64,000 nucleotides of DNA from JADJOY01 sp046331705 [NCBI: bacterium]. GTDB lineage: Bacteria > JADJOY01. A model generated the notes under the pieces. It did not search any database and was not told where the DNA came from. It saw only the letters and a program-made list of their open reading frames with translations. The number at the start of each line of letters is the position of its first letter. Position 1 is the stretch's first letter. The stretch spans positions 1-64,000 of the forward strand of contig JAXLQJ010000005.1 of assembly GCA_046331705.1 (NCBI GenBank), read 5' to 3'. The position numbers and the translations under genes are program-made. Positions 1 to 8,043 of the stretch are shown here, piece after piece.

Positions 1-2
1 TC

Positions 3-296
3 AACCCGGGTCCGGTGGTGCTGCTATCGCTTCTCACCGAGGCCGAGCTTCGCCCCGCCGTGCGCGGCCTTGACGAGGCGCGCGCCCGACTCGCGGCGGC
101 TCAGGCCGAGCCCGATCCCGCGACTCGCGTGCGCGAGCTCGTAGGCTTCTACGACACGGCCGACGCCGACTTCGTCCGATTCTCGCCTTCCGGGATCGCG
201 CTGGTCGGCATCCGCCACCGCGCGCTCCCACCGATCGAGCGCGCCGGAGATGCGGCATTGCCCGCGCTCTCCGACCTACTGACCAGGGCGAGCTAG
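3..296 (+). CDS. C-terminal part of an unknown protein (truncated by window edge)
   Basis: The frame is already open at the first complete codon and closes with TAG at 294-296, so only the last 97 residues of a gene that begins before the window are seen. The piece is alanine- and arginine-rich, with a run of probable helix (LDEARARLAAAQAEPD) followed by an Asp/Tyr-containing stretch. I recognise no motif or family. Codon use (G or C at third positions) matches the rest of the window. A second small gene follows on the same strand after 33 bases and may belong to the same unit. An internal GTG at 15 could be mistaken for a start, but nothing supports it as one. Confidence 0.55.
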   Translation, partial: NPGPVVLLSLLTEAELRPAVRGLDEARARLAAAQAEPDPATRVRELVGFYDTADADFVRFSPSGIALVGIRHRALPPIERAGDAALPALSDLLTRAS

Positions 297-329
297 ACGC
301 TCGAGGATCGCACGCTCCTCGTCAGTCTC

Positions 330-662
330 GTGGCAGGTTGCGGGCGTGCGGGCATCGCGCCGATGCTTGACGCGCTCGATCGAGAGCGCGGGTGGTGGGC
401 GAACGCACCATCGAAGTTCGAGCCGGGCTGGTGGGAGGACGAGAACGGCGCATCGTTCGCCGAGGCCCGAGCGCACCACGACCGAGCGCGTACGCTCGTG
501 GATACGCTGGCGCGTCAGGCAGATTCCTCGGCGGTGCCGAGGCTGCGCGCGTTTCGCGAGATCTGGGTCTTGCAGCCAGCCGAGGTCGCGTTCGAAGACG
601 ACCTGCGCCTCGCGCTCGACCGCCTGCTCGGTGACCTCGACGAGCAGGAGCCGCGCCCCTGA
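330..662 (+). CDS. Hypothetical protein, 110 aa
   Basis: Starts at GTG 330; an ATG at 363 (MLDALDRERGWW) is an equally plausible start. The product is acidic with several Trp (WWANAP, PGWWEDE) and ends in a helix-like segment rich in Leu and Asp. No signal peptide, membrane segment or known motif is visible. The composition looks protein-like rather than like an Arg-rich antisense shadow, which is the main reason to list it. Immediately after its TGA another frame stays open to 795 with ordinary-looking sequence (DGALLLARLPIDWNEEH), so the gene may be frameshifted and originally about 45 residues longer. Confidence 0.45.
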   Translation: MAGCGRAGIAPMLDALDRERGWWANAPSKFEPGWWEDENGASFAEARAHHDRARTLVDTLARQADSSAVPRLRAFREIWVLQPAEVAFEDDLRLALDRLLGDLDEQEPRP

Positions 663-802
663 CCCCGCTCAGCGCCTGCTGGAGATCCGGGACCGCGTTC
701 GGCACGACGGGGCGCTGCTGCTCGCTCGACTCCCCATCGACTGGAACGAGGAGCACCGCCTCCGCGGCGTCCTCGAGGCACCCAGTCGGGTGTGATCTCG
801 GC

Positions 803-3460
803 TCACCCGCCCGCGAGCACCCAGGGATCCACGGGCAGGCCCGCATCGGGCGCCGTCAGCGTCTGGCTCGGACCGCCGGGACCGGTGCCTGGCGCGATCC
901 AATGCGCCGGGACGTTGCCGTGGACGAGCGGCAGCGGCTGTGACGGCTGCCGGCGCGGGTCGTCCTCGGCGTTCACGTCGGGATGCCGCTCCAGGGCGCG
1001 CGGCGAGAGTCCAGCCGGCGCACCCGGCACGTGACACGTCGTGCAGAACGGGTTGGCCGTGGAATCGGGGCGCGGCTCGCCGAGGCGCAGTGGCCCTTCC
1101 GGAAAATGAAGCGCGCGGCGCACACCCACCGCGCCCGCGGGGATCTTGCCCGGATGAGCGGCGTAGTCGCGGGAGTAGTCGTGAAAGCACGCGTAGGCGG
1201 GATACGTGGGCTGGGCGGCGCTCGCGAGCGCCGCCGTGACCTCCGCGTGCGCCCAAGCTGGGTAGCGCGACGCGACCTCGGACCACTCGGCGTTCGCGAC
1301 CAGACCGATCAGCGTCCCATCCGCGTGGTTGCACGCGAGCTCGGGATCCATCCGCCGGGCGATGACCTTGAAGTCGTCCACCCAGCCGCGCACGCCGCCA
1401 GCGGTCGCTCCTGGCGGAGCACCGATCACGAGGGCGCCGGGGACGAGCTCGAAGAGCGGCTCGTCGTGCGCGAACGAATCGTATGCGAAGCCGTTCACCA
1501 GCAGCGTGACCTGACGATTGCCCGGCGCAAGCTCGATCGCCAGGTGCACCCACGCTGGGCTCGGCGAGAGGGCGGGCAGCTCGATCGAGCGGACCGTGTC
1601 ACCGGCTGCGTCGACGTAACGCAACGCGCGGCGTCCCTCGAGGCGCACCTGGCTGCCGTCGGGGAACGACAAGAGCACGCGCTCCGCGGCGTCGTCGGGA
1701 ACGTGCGGATCGAGGAAGATCCCCACGTACCAGCTCTTGGCGCGGATGTCCTGCGGCTGCGCGGGCACGGAGTACTCGATGCGGTTCGTGCCGGTGAGCC
1801 AGAAACCGCGGCCGATCACGCCACCGAGCGCGTTGGACTCGGCGCGCCCGGTCCCCACCGCGACGCGACCGAACGCCGGCACGTTCCAGCGGTCCGGCAA
1901 CGGGGTCGCGGCGTTTTGCAGGTGAACGTCCTCGGGCGGCAACGAGATCGGCAGCAACGGATAGCCGTTCTTGTAATACGGGTAGTGGACCAAGCCCGAC
2001 GCCGGGTCCGCCACGATCGACGCGATCATGCTCGACACGATGAACGCGTCCGGATCGAGGTAGTCGTCGAAGGCGAACTCGTCGGTGGCGTGCCCGTTGG
2101 AGAGCGTCCACACGATGTCGCGCGGCGTGACGGGACGCATCTGCGCGTGGAAGTTGAAGAGATTTTCCAGCGAGTCGAGGACGTTGGTGTTGCCGCTCCA
2201 GCCGGGCGGGAGCGTCGGATCCTCGTGCCGCCCCACGGTGCGGGAGCTGCCCACGCGCACCTCCACCGGCGTGCCGTCGGGGTCGTGGAACATGTCGACG
2301 AGGATGTGATTGCGCGGATCGATCGGCGTCGCCCAATCGCTGCTGTTCAAGAGCGTGTCGATGTGGACCATCTTCCCGTACGTCCAGAGTCCGGCGACCA
2401 CGTGACCGCGGACGACGCCGGGCTCGAAGAGCCAGCGATCGTCACACGACTCCACGCAGCGATACGGGTACCGCCCCGGCGCCATGCCCTCGATGGTGTC
2501 GGACACGGCGGTCATGAACAGGTTCTTCCCCGCCCGATCGAGCCACGGGTACGAGACTCCCATGTCCTCGCCGTCGGCCACCAGATTCCCTTCGCCGTCG
2601 CGAAGCTGGAACGTCGCGAAGTCGTAGCGTCCGCGCATCCGCGGGTCGTGGTGAGCGTGGCTCACGGGATGGAAATCGCGCCATGCCGTGACGTCGCACG
2701 CGTCGGCGGCGTCGCTCATGAGCGAGTACATGAGGTCGTAGGCGCGCGTGAGCTTCTGGCCCGTCTCCGGGTTGGTCCATTCGTAGAGCAAGGCGGCGGT
2801 GTCGAGCCTGCGCCCGGTCAGCAGCCGTCCGTCCCACGTCACCATCGGCTCGAACCACACCGGGCCGGGCAGCGGCGGGCCCGCAACGGGCTCACCGAGC
2901 TGGATGTCGGCGATCTGCGCCGCGGCGGTCTTGGGCGCGCTGACCTCGATGTGGACCGGCGTTCCCCAGAGCCGCGACGGGTTGCTGCCCGACTCGAAGC
3001 CCATGTGCACGACGTCGTAGCAATCGCGGGAAGGATCGGAATCGCACGGATACGGATTCGGCCGGCGCGGTGGCTCGACCAGCTCGCCGCGCACGTCGCA
3101 GAGCGTGTTGTGACCGATGCCGTGACCGCCGGGAGCGTGAGGAACGCCACCGGCGAACGGGTTGGTGTCGGCGAGAATGGTCGCCCCCGCGGGACCTTCC
3201 ACGACCGGACGATCGAGCTTCTCCGGCGCCAGCAGGTAGAAGCGCAGCTCGGCGGATCCGCCTTCGACGGCGATGCCCACGCGCCCGTCGGCGGTGGTGC
3301 GAAGCGGCGGGATGTGGGGATGGCTGAAATCACCCTGCGGCGTGACCATCGCCACGTCGCGCAGGAACGCCGGGGTCTCCGGCTGCTCCGGGTTCGCGGT
3401 GCAAGCGGCAATGCCGGCGATCAGCGCGGCCGCGACTCCCAGTCGTGAAAATCCGGTCAT
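803..3460 (-). CDS. Lipoprotein with LamG-like domain and one C-terminal haem c motif
   Basis: 885 residues. The N-terminus is a lipoprotein signal peptide: Arg at 6, a hydrophobic run, and a lipobox ending IAAC with the lipidated Cys at 20, so the protein should be membrane-anchored outside the cytoplasm. Residues about 30-530 are a large exported region rich in Trp, Tyr, His and Asp that I cannot assign. Residues about 541-704 look like a concanavalin/LamG sandwich (WYVGIFLDP, WVHLAIELAPGN, LLVNG, GWVDDFKVI). A single CxxCH haem c site (CTTCH) lies at 806-810, followed by Met and His candidates for the second axial ligand. An ATG preceded by GGAGAG supports the start. The gene is last in a minus-strand series, 97 bases downstream of the YfhO-like gene. 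I infer a surface or periplasmic redox-linked binding protein; the substrate is unknown. Confidence 0.75.
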   Translation of the reverse strand: MTGFSRLGVAAALIAGIAACTANPEQPETPAFLRDVAMVTPQGDFSHPHIPPLRTTADGRVGIAVEGGSAELRFYLLAPEKLDRPVVEGPAGATILADTNPFAGGVPHAPGGHGIGHNTLCDVRGELVEPPRRPNPYPCDSDPSRDCYDVVHMGFESGSNPSRLWGTPVHIEVSAPKTAAAQIADIQLGEPVAGPPLPGPVWFEPMVTWDGRLLTGRRLDTAALLYEWTNPETGQKLTRAYDLMYSLMSDAADACDVTAWRDFHPVSHAHHDPRMRGRYDFATFQLRDGEGNLVADGEDMGVSYPWLDRAGKNLFMTAVSDTIEGMAPGRYPYRCVESCDDRWLFEPGVVRGHVVAGLWTYGKMVHIDTLLNSSDWATPIDPRNHILVDMFHDPDGTPVEVRVGSSRTVGRHEDPTLPPGWSGNTNVLDSLENLFNFHAQMRPVTPRDIVWTLSNGHATDEFAFDDYLDPDAFIVSSMIASIVADPASGLVHYPYYKNGYPLLPISLPPEDVHLQNAATPLPDRWNVPAFGRVAVGTGRAESNALGGVIGRGFWLTGTNRIEYSVPAQPQDIRAKSWYVGIFLDPHVPDDAAERVLLSFPDGSQVRLEGRRALRYVDAAGDTVRSIELPALSPSPAWVHLAIELAPGNRQVTLLVNGFAYDSFAHDEPLFELVPGALVIGAPPGATAGGVRGWVDDFKVIARRMDPELACNHADGTLIGLVANAEWSEVASRYPAWAHAEVTAALASAAQPTYPAYACFHDYSRDYAAHPGKIPAGAVGVRRALHFPEGPLRLGEPRPDSTANPFCTTCHVPGAPAGLSPRALERHPDVNAEDDPRRQPSQPLPLVHGNVPAHWIAPGTGPGGPSQTLTAPDAGLPVDPWVLAGG

Positions 3461-3557
3461 GGTGCTCTCCGAAGCTCGCGATTCGATCGACGATCATACA
3501 CATCGGCGTCCACGCGCCGCAGGGCCGCACGCGTCCATCCAATCCGCCCAGACGCGG

Positions 3558-5900
3558 TCAGCGCGGACGCCGTCTTCCGAGCAGCGTCCAGGCCACGGCG
3601 ACGGCGCCGATCGCCGCGCAACCCAGGCCCGCACGGAGCGAGCGCGGGCGAAAACGCAGCTCGACGGTCCTGGCGACAGGTGGGATCGGCACCGCACGAA
3701 GCGCCAGATCGCCGCGGAGCACCGGCACGCTCCGGCCGTCGACCCACGCACGCCAGCCGCTCGCGTAGCTCTCGGACACGACCAACCAGCGCTGGCCGCG
3801 CGGCGCGCCAGTCGGCTCCAGATGGACGAGCAGGCGCGACGCGGACGGGCGCTCGAGCGCGAGCGACTCGCCGCGCCCGTGGTCCTCCGTCGCGCCGGCG
3901 CCGGTCGCCGCTGCCGAGGGGGCGACGGCCGCGGCGGCCGCGTCCTCCGCCTCGATCACCACCTCCGCCGCGGGATCGAAGTCGGCACGCGCCACGGCTG
4001 CCCGCGCGTCCGCGCGACTCGCCACCAACGAAGCTCGCGGCACGATCCACGCGCTGCCGAGCGGCGCCGCGGACGCCGGCTCGAGGGTGGAGCCGCCAGC
4101 TCCGTCCGCGCGCGCGAGCCACGCGACGTCGAGCATGCGCGCCAGCGTCGAGTCGAGCGACGCGAGCAGCAGCGTGCGCGGCTCCAATCGCGGACTGCCG
4201 AGCGGCACCCCCTGGCGTGCCTCGAGGAGATCGGCGAAGCCCGTGCTCATCCAAAGACCGTTCCCGAGCACTCCGCGAAAGCCGTGCAGCCGCGCGCCGA
4301 CGCCGGAGACGGCGGACGCGGCGTCTGCCCCCGTCACCCCGAGCGCGGCGATCCGATGGCCGTCGTGGGGCAGTGTCGGAGCCCGCGGCGGCTCGGCGCG
4401 TTCCCAGTACCTCCGGACGAAGTCGTAGTGCGACATCGCGAGATCGGCGACCAGCGCCGCGATCGGCACCGCCGCGACGACGGTCGATCGCCAGCGCACG
4501 CGTGCGGCGCTCCCGAGCGTCAGCGCGAGCCACATGGCGCACACGCTTCCCGCGGCGAGCAACCGGCGCATCGGCACGATCAAGTTGGCGACTGCGCGCA
4601 CGTCGCCGGCGGGACCGTGCGAGTCGAGCATCGCCGGGTCGGTGGCGCTGGGGATGCCCTCGAAGAAAGCGATGCGGGGCCGGAGATCGGTCGCATAGAA
4701 CGGCAACTCCCCGCGCAGCACGAGCATGGCGACGGCGAGGCACGAGCCCACGCCCAGCGCCAGCACGATCTCGGAAAGCCCCGCGGCCCGGGTCAGGCGC
4801 CGCATCCGATCGTGACCGCGCCCCGCGGCAATCCCCACGGCGAGCGCCACGAACCACAGACAGAGCCCCTGGGCGTTGACCTGGCGAACGAAGGGCAACC
4901 CGAAGACCGCGCGCCCCAGCCACGTGCGGGGTCCGACGGTGACGAGGACGGCGCCCAGCGCCGCCAGGAGCAGGCCACCCATCGGAACCCACCGCCGTTG
5001 AGCCCCCCGACCGGGCGCCAGCGCGATCAGCGCCAGCACCAGCGGCACCAGCCCAGCCCACGTGCCGCCGAGGAAGCGTGCGCCGATCTGGAAGCCGCTC
5101 ATGTCCTCGTTGAACGTGACCGCGGCGTCGGCGACCGAGGCGCGAGTGGACTCCCCGAGGTACGCGACGATGGGCAGCCAGCGCGGCGCGGCGAGCAAGA
5201 TCCCCGCGGTACCGATGAACACGAAGGCGCGCACGGCGTGACCACGGCGAGCCGCGGATCGGCGCAGCAGCGCGGAGCAGGCCAGCGCGAGCGCCAGCAG
5301 CGGCAGCCCGACGAGCACGGCGTTCGCGTGCGTCCCGAGCACGAACAACGCCAGACAGACGGCACCCCACGCGTGGGCGCGGGCCGCGCCAGAGCGGATC
5401 GCGCGAAGCGCGAAGTGGAGCACCCACGGCGACCACGCCATCCCGGGCGCGTAGTCGACGAAGCCCTCCACGAGCACGTCGAAGAACGTGACCTGGGCGA
5501 GGACGTAGACGAGCGCCGCGAGGTTGGCGCCGGCACGCGAGGTGCCCGAGCTTCGCGCCAGCGCACGGGCTCCGAACGCGGCCACCACGAGATGAATCGC
5601 GACACCGGCGGCCATCGCCCGGAGCGGATTCATCACCAGCGCGAGCCAAGCCAGCGGATAGAAGAGCTGGTGACGCGGATCCGCGATGAGCGGCACCCCG
5701 CCGAACACGGTGTCGTCCCAGGTGGGGAATGGCTGGCCGAGAGCAGCGGCTCGCGCCTGCACGCCGAGATACGGCAGCACGAGCGCCGTCGCATCCGAGC
5801 CCGGCGGGCGGCCGATCACCGCCGCGGTCGCCAGCGCCAGCACCGCCGCGAGCAGCGCCGCGGTGAAGAGCTCGGTCCGCGAGCGCTTGTCGGCCTTCAC
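3558..5900 (-). CDS. YfhO-like multi-spanning membrane protein
   Basis: 780 residues from a GTG at 5900, chosen because it overlaps the upstream stop as GTGA and because the upstream extension of this frame is Arg-rich and unlike protein. The first two thirds hold about a dozen hydrophobic helices. After the first helix comes the loop PTWDDTVFGG...ADPRHQLFYPLAWLAL, the pattern seen in YfhO-family proteins and related GT-C glycosyltransferases. The last 300 residues are largely extracytoplasmic (WLVVSESYASGWRAWVDG is typical of the family) with one final helix near the C-terminus. YfhO proteins are implicated in glycosylating cell-wall or surface polymers using lipid-linked sugars. It is translationally coupled to the small membrane protein upstream, which may be its partner. 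Confidence 0.7.
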   Translation of the reverse strand: MKADKRSRTELFTAALLAAVLALATAAVIGRPPGSDATALVLPYLGVQARAAALGQPFPTWDDTVFGGVPLIADPRHQLFYPLAWLALVMNPLRAMAAGVAIHLVVAAFGARALARSSGTSRAGANLAALVYVLAQVTFFDVLVEGFVDYAPGMAWSPWVLHFALRAIRSGAARAHAWGAVCLALFVLGTHANAVLVGLPLLALALACSALLRRSAARRGHAVRAFVFIGTAGILLAAPRWLPIVAYLGESTRASVADAAVTFNEDMSGFQIGARFLGGTWAGLVPLVLALIALAPGRGAQRRWVPMGGLLLAALGAVLVTVGPRTWLGRAVFGLPFVRQVNAQGLCLWFVALAVGIAAGRGHDRMRRLTRAAGLSEIVLALGVGSCLAVAMLVLRGELPFYATDLRPRIAFFEGIPSATDPAMLDSHGPAGDVRAVANLIVPMRRLLAAGSVCAMWLALTLGSAARVRWRSTVVAAVPIAALVADLAMSHYDFVRRYWERAEPPRAPTLPHDGHRIAALGVTGADAASAVSGVGARLHGFRGVLGNGLWMSTGFADLLEARQGVPLGSPRLEPRTLLLASLDSTLARMLDVAWLARADGAGGSTLEPASAAPLGSAWIVPRASLVASRADARAAVARADFDPAAEVVIEAEDAAAAAVAPSAAATGAGATEDHGRGESLALERPSASRLLVHLEPTGAPRGQRWLVVSESYASGWRAWVDGRSVPVLRGDLALRAVPIPPVARTVELRFRPRSLRAGLGCAAIGAVAVAWTLLGRRRPR

Positions 5901-6496
5901 TGCGCGGCTCGACAGAGGGCGAGCCCGTCGGCTTCGCACTCGTAATGTTCGATCGCGCCGCTCGCCGGATCGCGCAATGCGACGCGCACCACGCTCTTCC
6001 CAGCGCCACCGAACGGTCGTCCGGCAGGGGCGATGGCTTCGACCAGCTCGAACGCGCAGCCGCTCGTCGGGTCCGACTCGGAGCACCTGCCGCTGCCATC
6101 GCCTCGCTCACGGGCGAGGGCGATCGATTGCTCGATGGCCCGAACCAGTGGCGGAAACCCGGCGACCACGCGGGTGCGAATCGCGCGCGCGGCGAACGGG
6201 CTCGCGAGCGCGGCGACGGCGAGCACGGTGAGCAGCGCACGCACCCGCCGCGACGCGGCGCTCGTCGCAGCGCGCGACGCCGACCAGGCAACGTGAAGCG
6301 CGACGGTTCCGAGCAGCGTGAGGGCAATCGGATGGCGAGCCAGCACGGTCGCGAGCTCGGCGGCCGCGGCGCCCGGCAACCGACTCGTGACCCACACGAG
6401 CGCGGCCGCCGCGCACCACGCGTGAAGAGGGGCGAGCCCCACGAGCCAGAGCAGCAGCACACGCTCGGCGGCGCGGAGCGTGCGCACGGCGCTCAT
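5897..6496 (-). CDS. Membrane protein of unknown function, 199 aa
   Basis: Three hydrophobic helices at roughly residues 13-36, 48-70 and 84-106 are followed by a 90-residue soluble domain with four Cys (RCSESDPTSGC, HYECEADGLALC) that look suited to two disulfides, so the domain is probably periplasmic. I know no family for it. The start ATG is 3 bases past the stop of the enoyl-CoA hydratase-like gene, and its TGA overlaps the GTG of the YfhO-like gene by 4 bases. The trio is therefore probably one transcript, with this protein and the YfhO-like protein made together. Confidence 0.7.
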   Translation of the reverse strand: MSAVRTLRAAERVLLLWLVGLAPLHAWCAAAALVWVTSRLPGAAAAELATVLARHPIALTLLGTVALHVAWSASRAATSAASRRVRALLTVLAVAALASPFAARAIRTRVVAGFPPLVRAIEQSIALARERGDGSGRCSESDPTSGCAFELVEAIAPAGRPFGGAGKSVVRVALRDPASGAIEHYECEADGLALCRAAQ

Positions 6497-6499
6497 CGA

Positions 6500-7303
6500 T
6501 CAGTCCTCGAACACCGGCTTGCGGCGCTGCTTGCGGGCCTGGATCGCCTCCTCCAGGTTGCGGGTGGTCATGCGGACCAGGAGCTGATTGCGGTTCTCGA
6601 GGTCGATGGCGGCGCGCAAGCTGCCGCATTCCAGGCTCGACCACAGCACTTCCTTGGTCATCGCGACGCCGTGGCCGCTGAACTCGGCGATGCGCTCGGC
6701 GAGCTCGATGGCCGCGGGCAGGAGCTCCGCGTCGTCCACCACGCGCGACACCAGCCCCACCCGCTCCGCCTCGTCCGCATCGACCTCGCGGCCGCTCAGG
6801 ATGATCTCGTTGGCGCGCGAGGCGCCGATCAGTCGCGGCAGCAGGTAGCTCACGCCGAGCTCGGTGCCGGTGAGCCCGTTGCGAATGCCCGCCGCGCAGA
6901 ACCGCGCGGCGCGTCCCGCGAGGCGGATGTCCGCGCCCAGCGGCAAGCACATGCCACCGCCGAACGCCGGCCCGTTGATGGCGGCGATGATCGGCTGCGG
7001 GATGTCGCGCATCGCCGGCACGATGTTCGCCATGAACGACATCGCGCGAGTGGCGAGCCGCGCCATCGTGAGGCCGTCGGCGTGGGGCGGCAGGCCCACG
7101 TACTCGAGGTTCATCCCCGAGCAGAAGCCCCGCCCGGCTCCCGTCAGCACCACGGCATGGCAGTCGTTGTCCTTGCCGACCGTGTCCAGCGCTTCGTAGA
7201 GCGCGCCGACCAGCTCGAACGACATCGCGTTGAGCGTGCCGGGGTCATCGAGGGTGATGACGCTCACCCGCGGGCGCACCTTCTCCACTCGTGCCATGGA
7301 CAT
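6500..7303 (-). CDS. Enoyl-CoA hydratase/isomerase family protein
   Basis: 267 residues with the crotonase fold. The oxyanion-hole segments are visible as GRGFCSGMN and AINGPAFGGGMCLPLGADIR. The residue equal to the first catalytic Glu of true enoyl-CoA hydratases (after GGG) is Cys here, and the second Glu is replaced by Gly. Instead a Glu sits in GLTGTELGVSYLLPR, where dienoyl-CoA isomerases and actinobacterial EchA-type proteins carry an acid. Isomerase or other chemistry on a CoA ester is therefore likelier than hydration. I chose ATG 7303 because GAGG lies 9 bases upstream; ATG 7297 and ATG 7312 are alternatives. It is the first gene of the unit that continues into the two membrane-protein genes, though a functional link is not obvious. 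Confidence 0.85.
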   Translation of the reverse strand: MSMARVEKVRPRVSVITLDDPGTLNAMSFELVGALYEALDTVGKDNDCHAVVLTGAGRGFCSGMNLEYVGLPPHADGLTMARLATRAMSFMANIVPAMRDIPQPIIAAINGPAFGGGMCLPLGADIRLAGRAARFCAAGIRNGLTGTELGVSYLLPRLIGASRANEIILSGREVDADEAERVGLVSRVVDDAELLPAAIELAERIAEFSGHGVAMTKEVLWSSLECGSLRAAIDLENRNQLLVRMTTRNLEEAIQARKQRRKPVFED

Positions 7304-7437
7304 GCTTCGCATCCTCGTCGCCGGTGATTCGGGTTGGGGGCCAGCCCGCGGGGGCAAGCGCGAGCGCGCCGGCTAACGATCGCTCGCCGGCGCACGACAG
7401 GCTGGTCATCTGTTTCTCGCGGGATTCCTCGATGCGC

Positions 7438-7974
7438 TCACTGCGCGCCTCGCGGACCTCCGCTCTTGCGGCGGATCCTCTCGGCACGCTCGCGCAGCTT
7501 CTGGGCCTCTCCCGCACGCCCCTCCGCCTCCATCTCCGCGGCGTGGCGTTCGAGCATGGCGACGGTGGCGAGCGGGTGCCCAGGGTCGAGGAGCTGATCG
7601 TCGCTGGCCGGCTGCTGAGCGCGCGGCGGGACGAGCAGCACCGCGAGCACGGCGCACACGAACGGCACCAACGCCAGCGCCTGAACGCTCGCGCCGATCC
7701 GCGCCAAGGCGGCGACTCCCAGCACCGAGAAGACACTCGCCGCCGCCCACGTGTGCGGATCGCGGGGACGGCCACGGAAGCCCGAGTAGAATGCCGCCGC
7801 CGTGAGGATCCACACCGTGATCTCCAGCCCGTCGAGTCGCGGCGGCAACGGTTGCGACCGCAACAGCCGCGCGAACGGCAGCACCAGCGGAAAGACCAGG
7901 AACCATTGGACGGCGCGCATCACGCGCGCCAGCTCGCCGTGGATGGCCTCGTCTTCGGTGGTGTCATCCGCCAT
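7438..7974 (-). CDS. Small integral membrane protein, 178 aa
   Basis: Four hydrophobic segments (about residues 24-42, 50-66, 77-93 and 97-116) are followed by a charged, helical C-terminal tail (HAAEMEAEGRAGEAQKLRERAERIR) ending in a basic stretch. The tail looks like a short cytoplasmic coiled coil. No family is recognised. The gene is divergent from mutY, with a gap of only 24-69 bases depending on the mutY start, so the two promoters must be close together or overlapping. It is separated by 134 bases from the enoyl-CoA hydratase-like gene downstream. Confidence 0.65.
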   Translation of the reverse strand: MADDTTEDEAIHGELARVMRAVQWFLVFPLVLPFARLLRSQPLPPRLDGLEITVWILTAAAFYSGFRGRPRDPHTWAAASVFSVLGVAALARIGASVQALALVPFVCAVLAVLLVPPRAQQPASDDQLLDPGHPLATVAMLERHAAEMEAEGRAGEAQKLRERAERIRRKSGGPRGAQ

Positions 7975-8043
7975 CGATGAGGATCTCCGGCCGCCGGTGT
8001 GGCGAGCGATCTTTTACCACGCGTTCGGCGCGCCTTTGCGCTC

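Noticed and set aside
983-3448. Long plus-strand open frame antisense to the haem c/LamG lipoprotein
   Set aside because: Arg/His/Val-rich with no motifs; the minus strand has a lipobox, LamG-like domain and CxxCH. Such antisense frames are common in GC-rich DNA.
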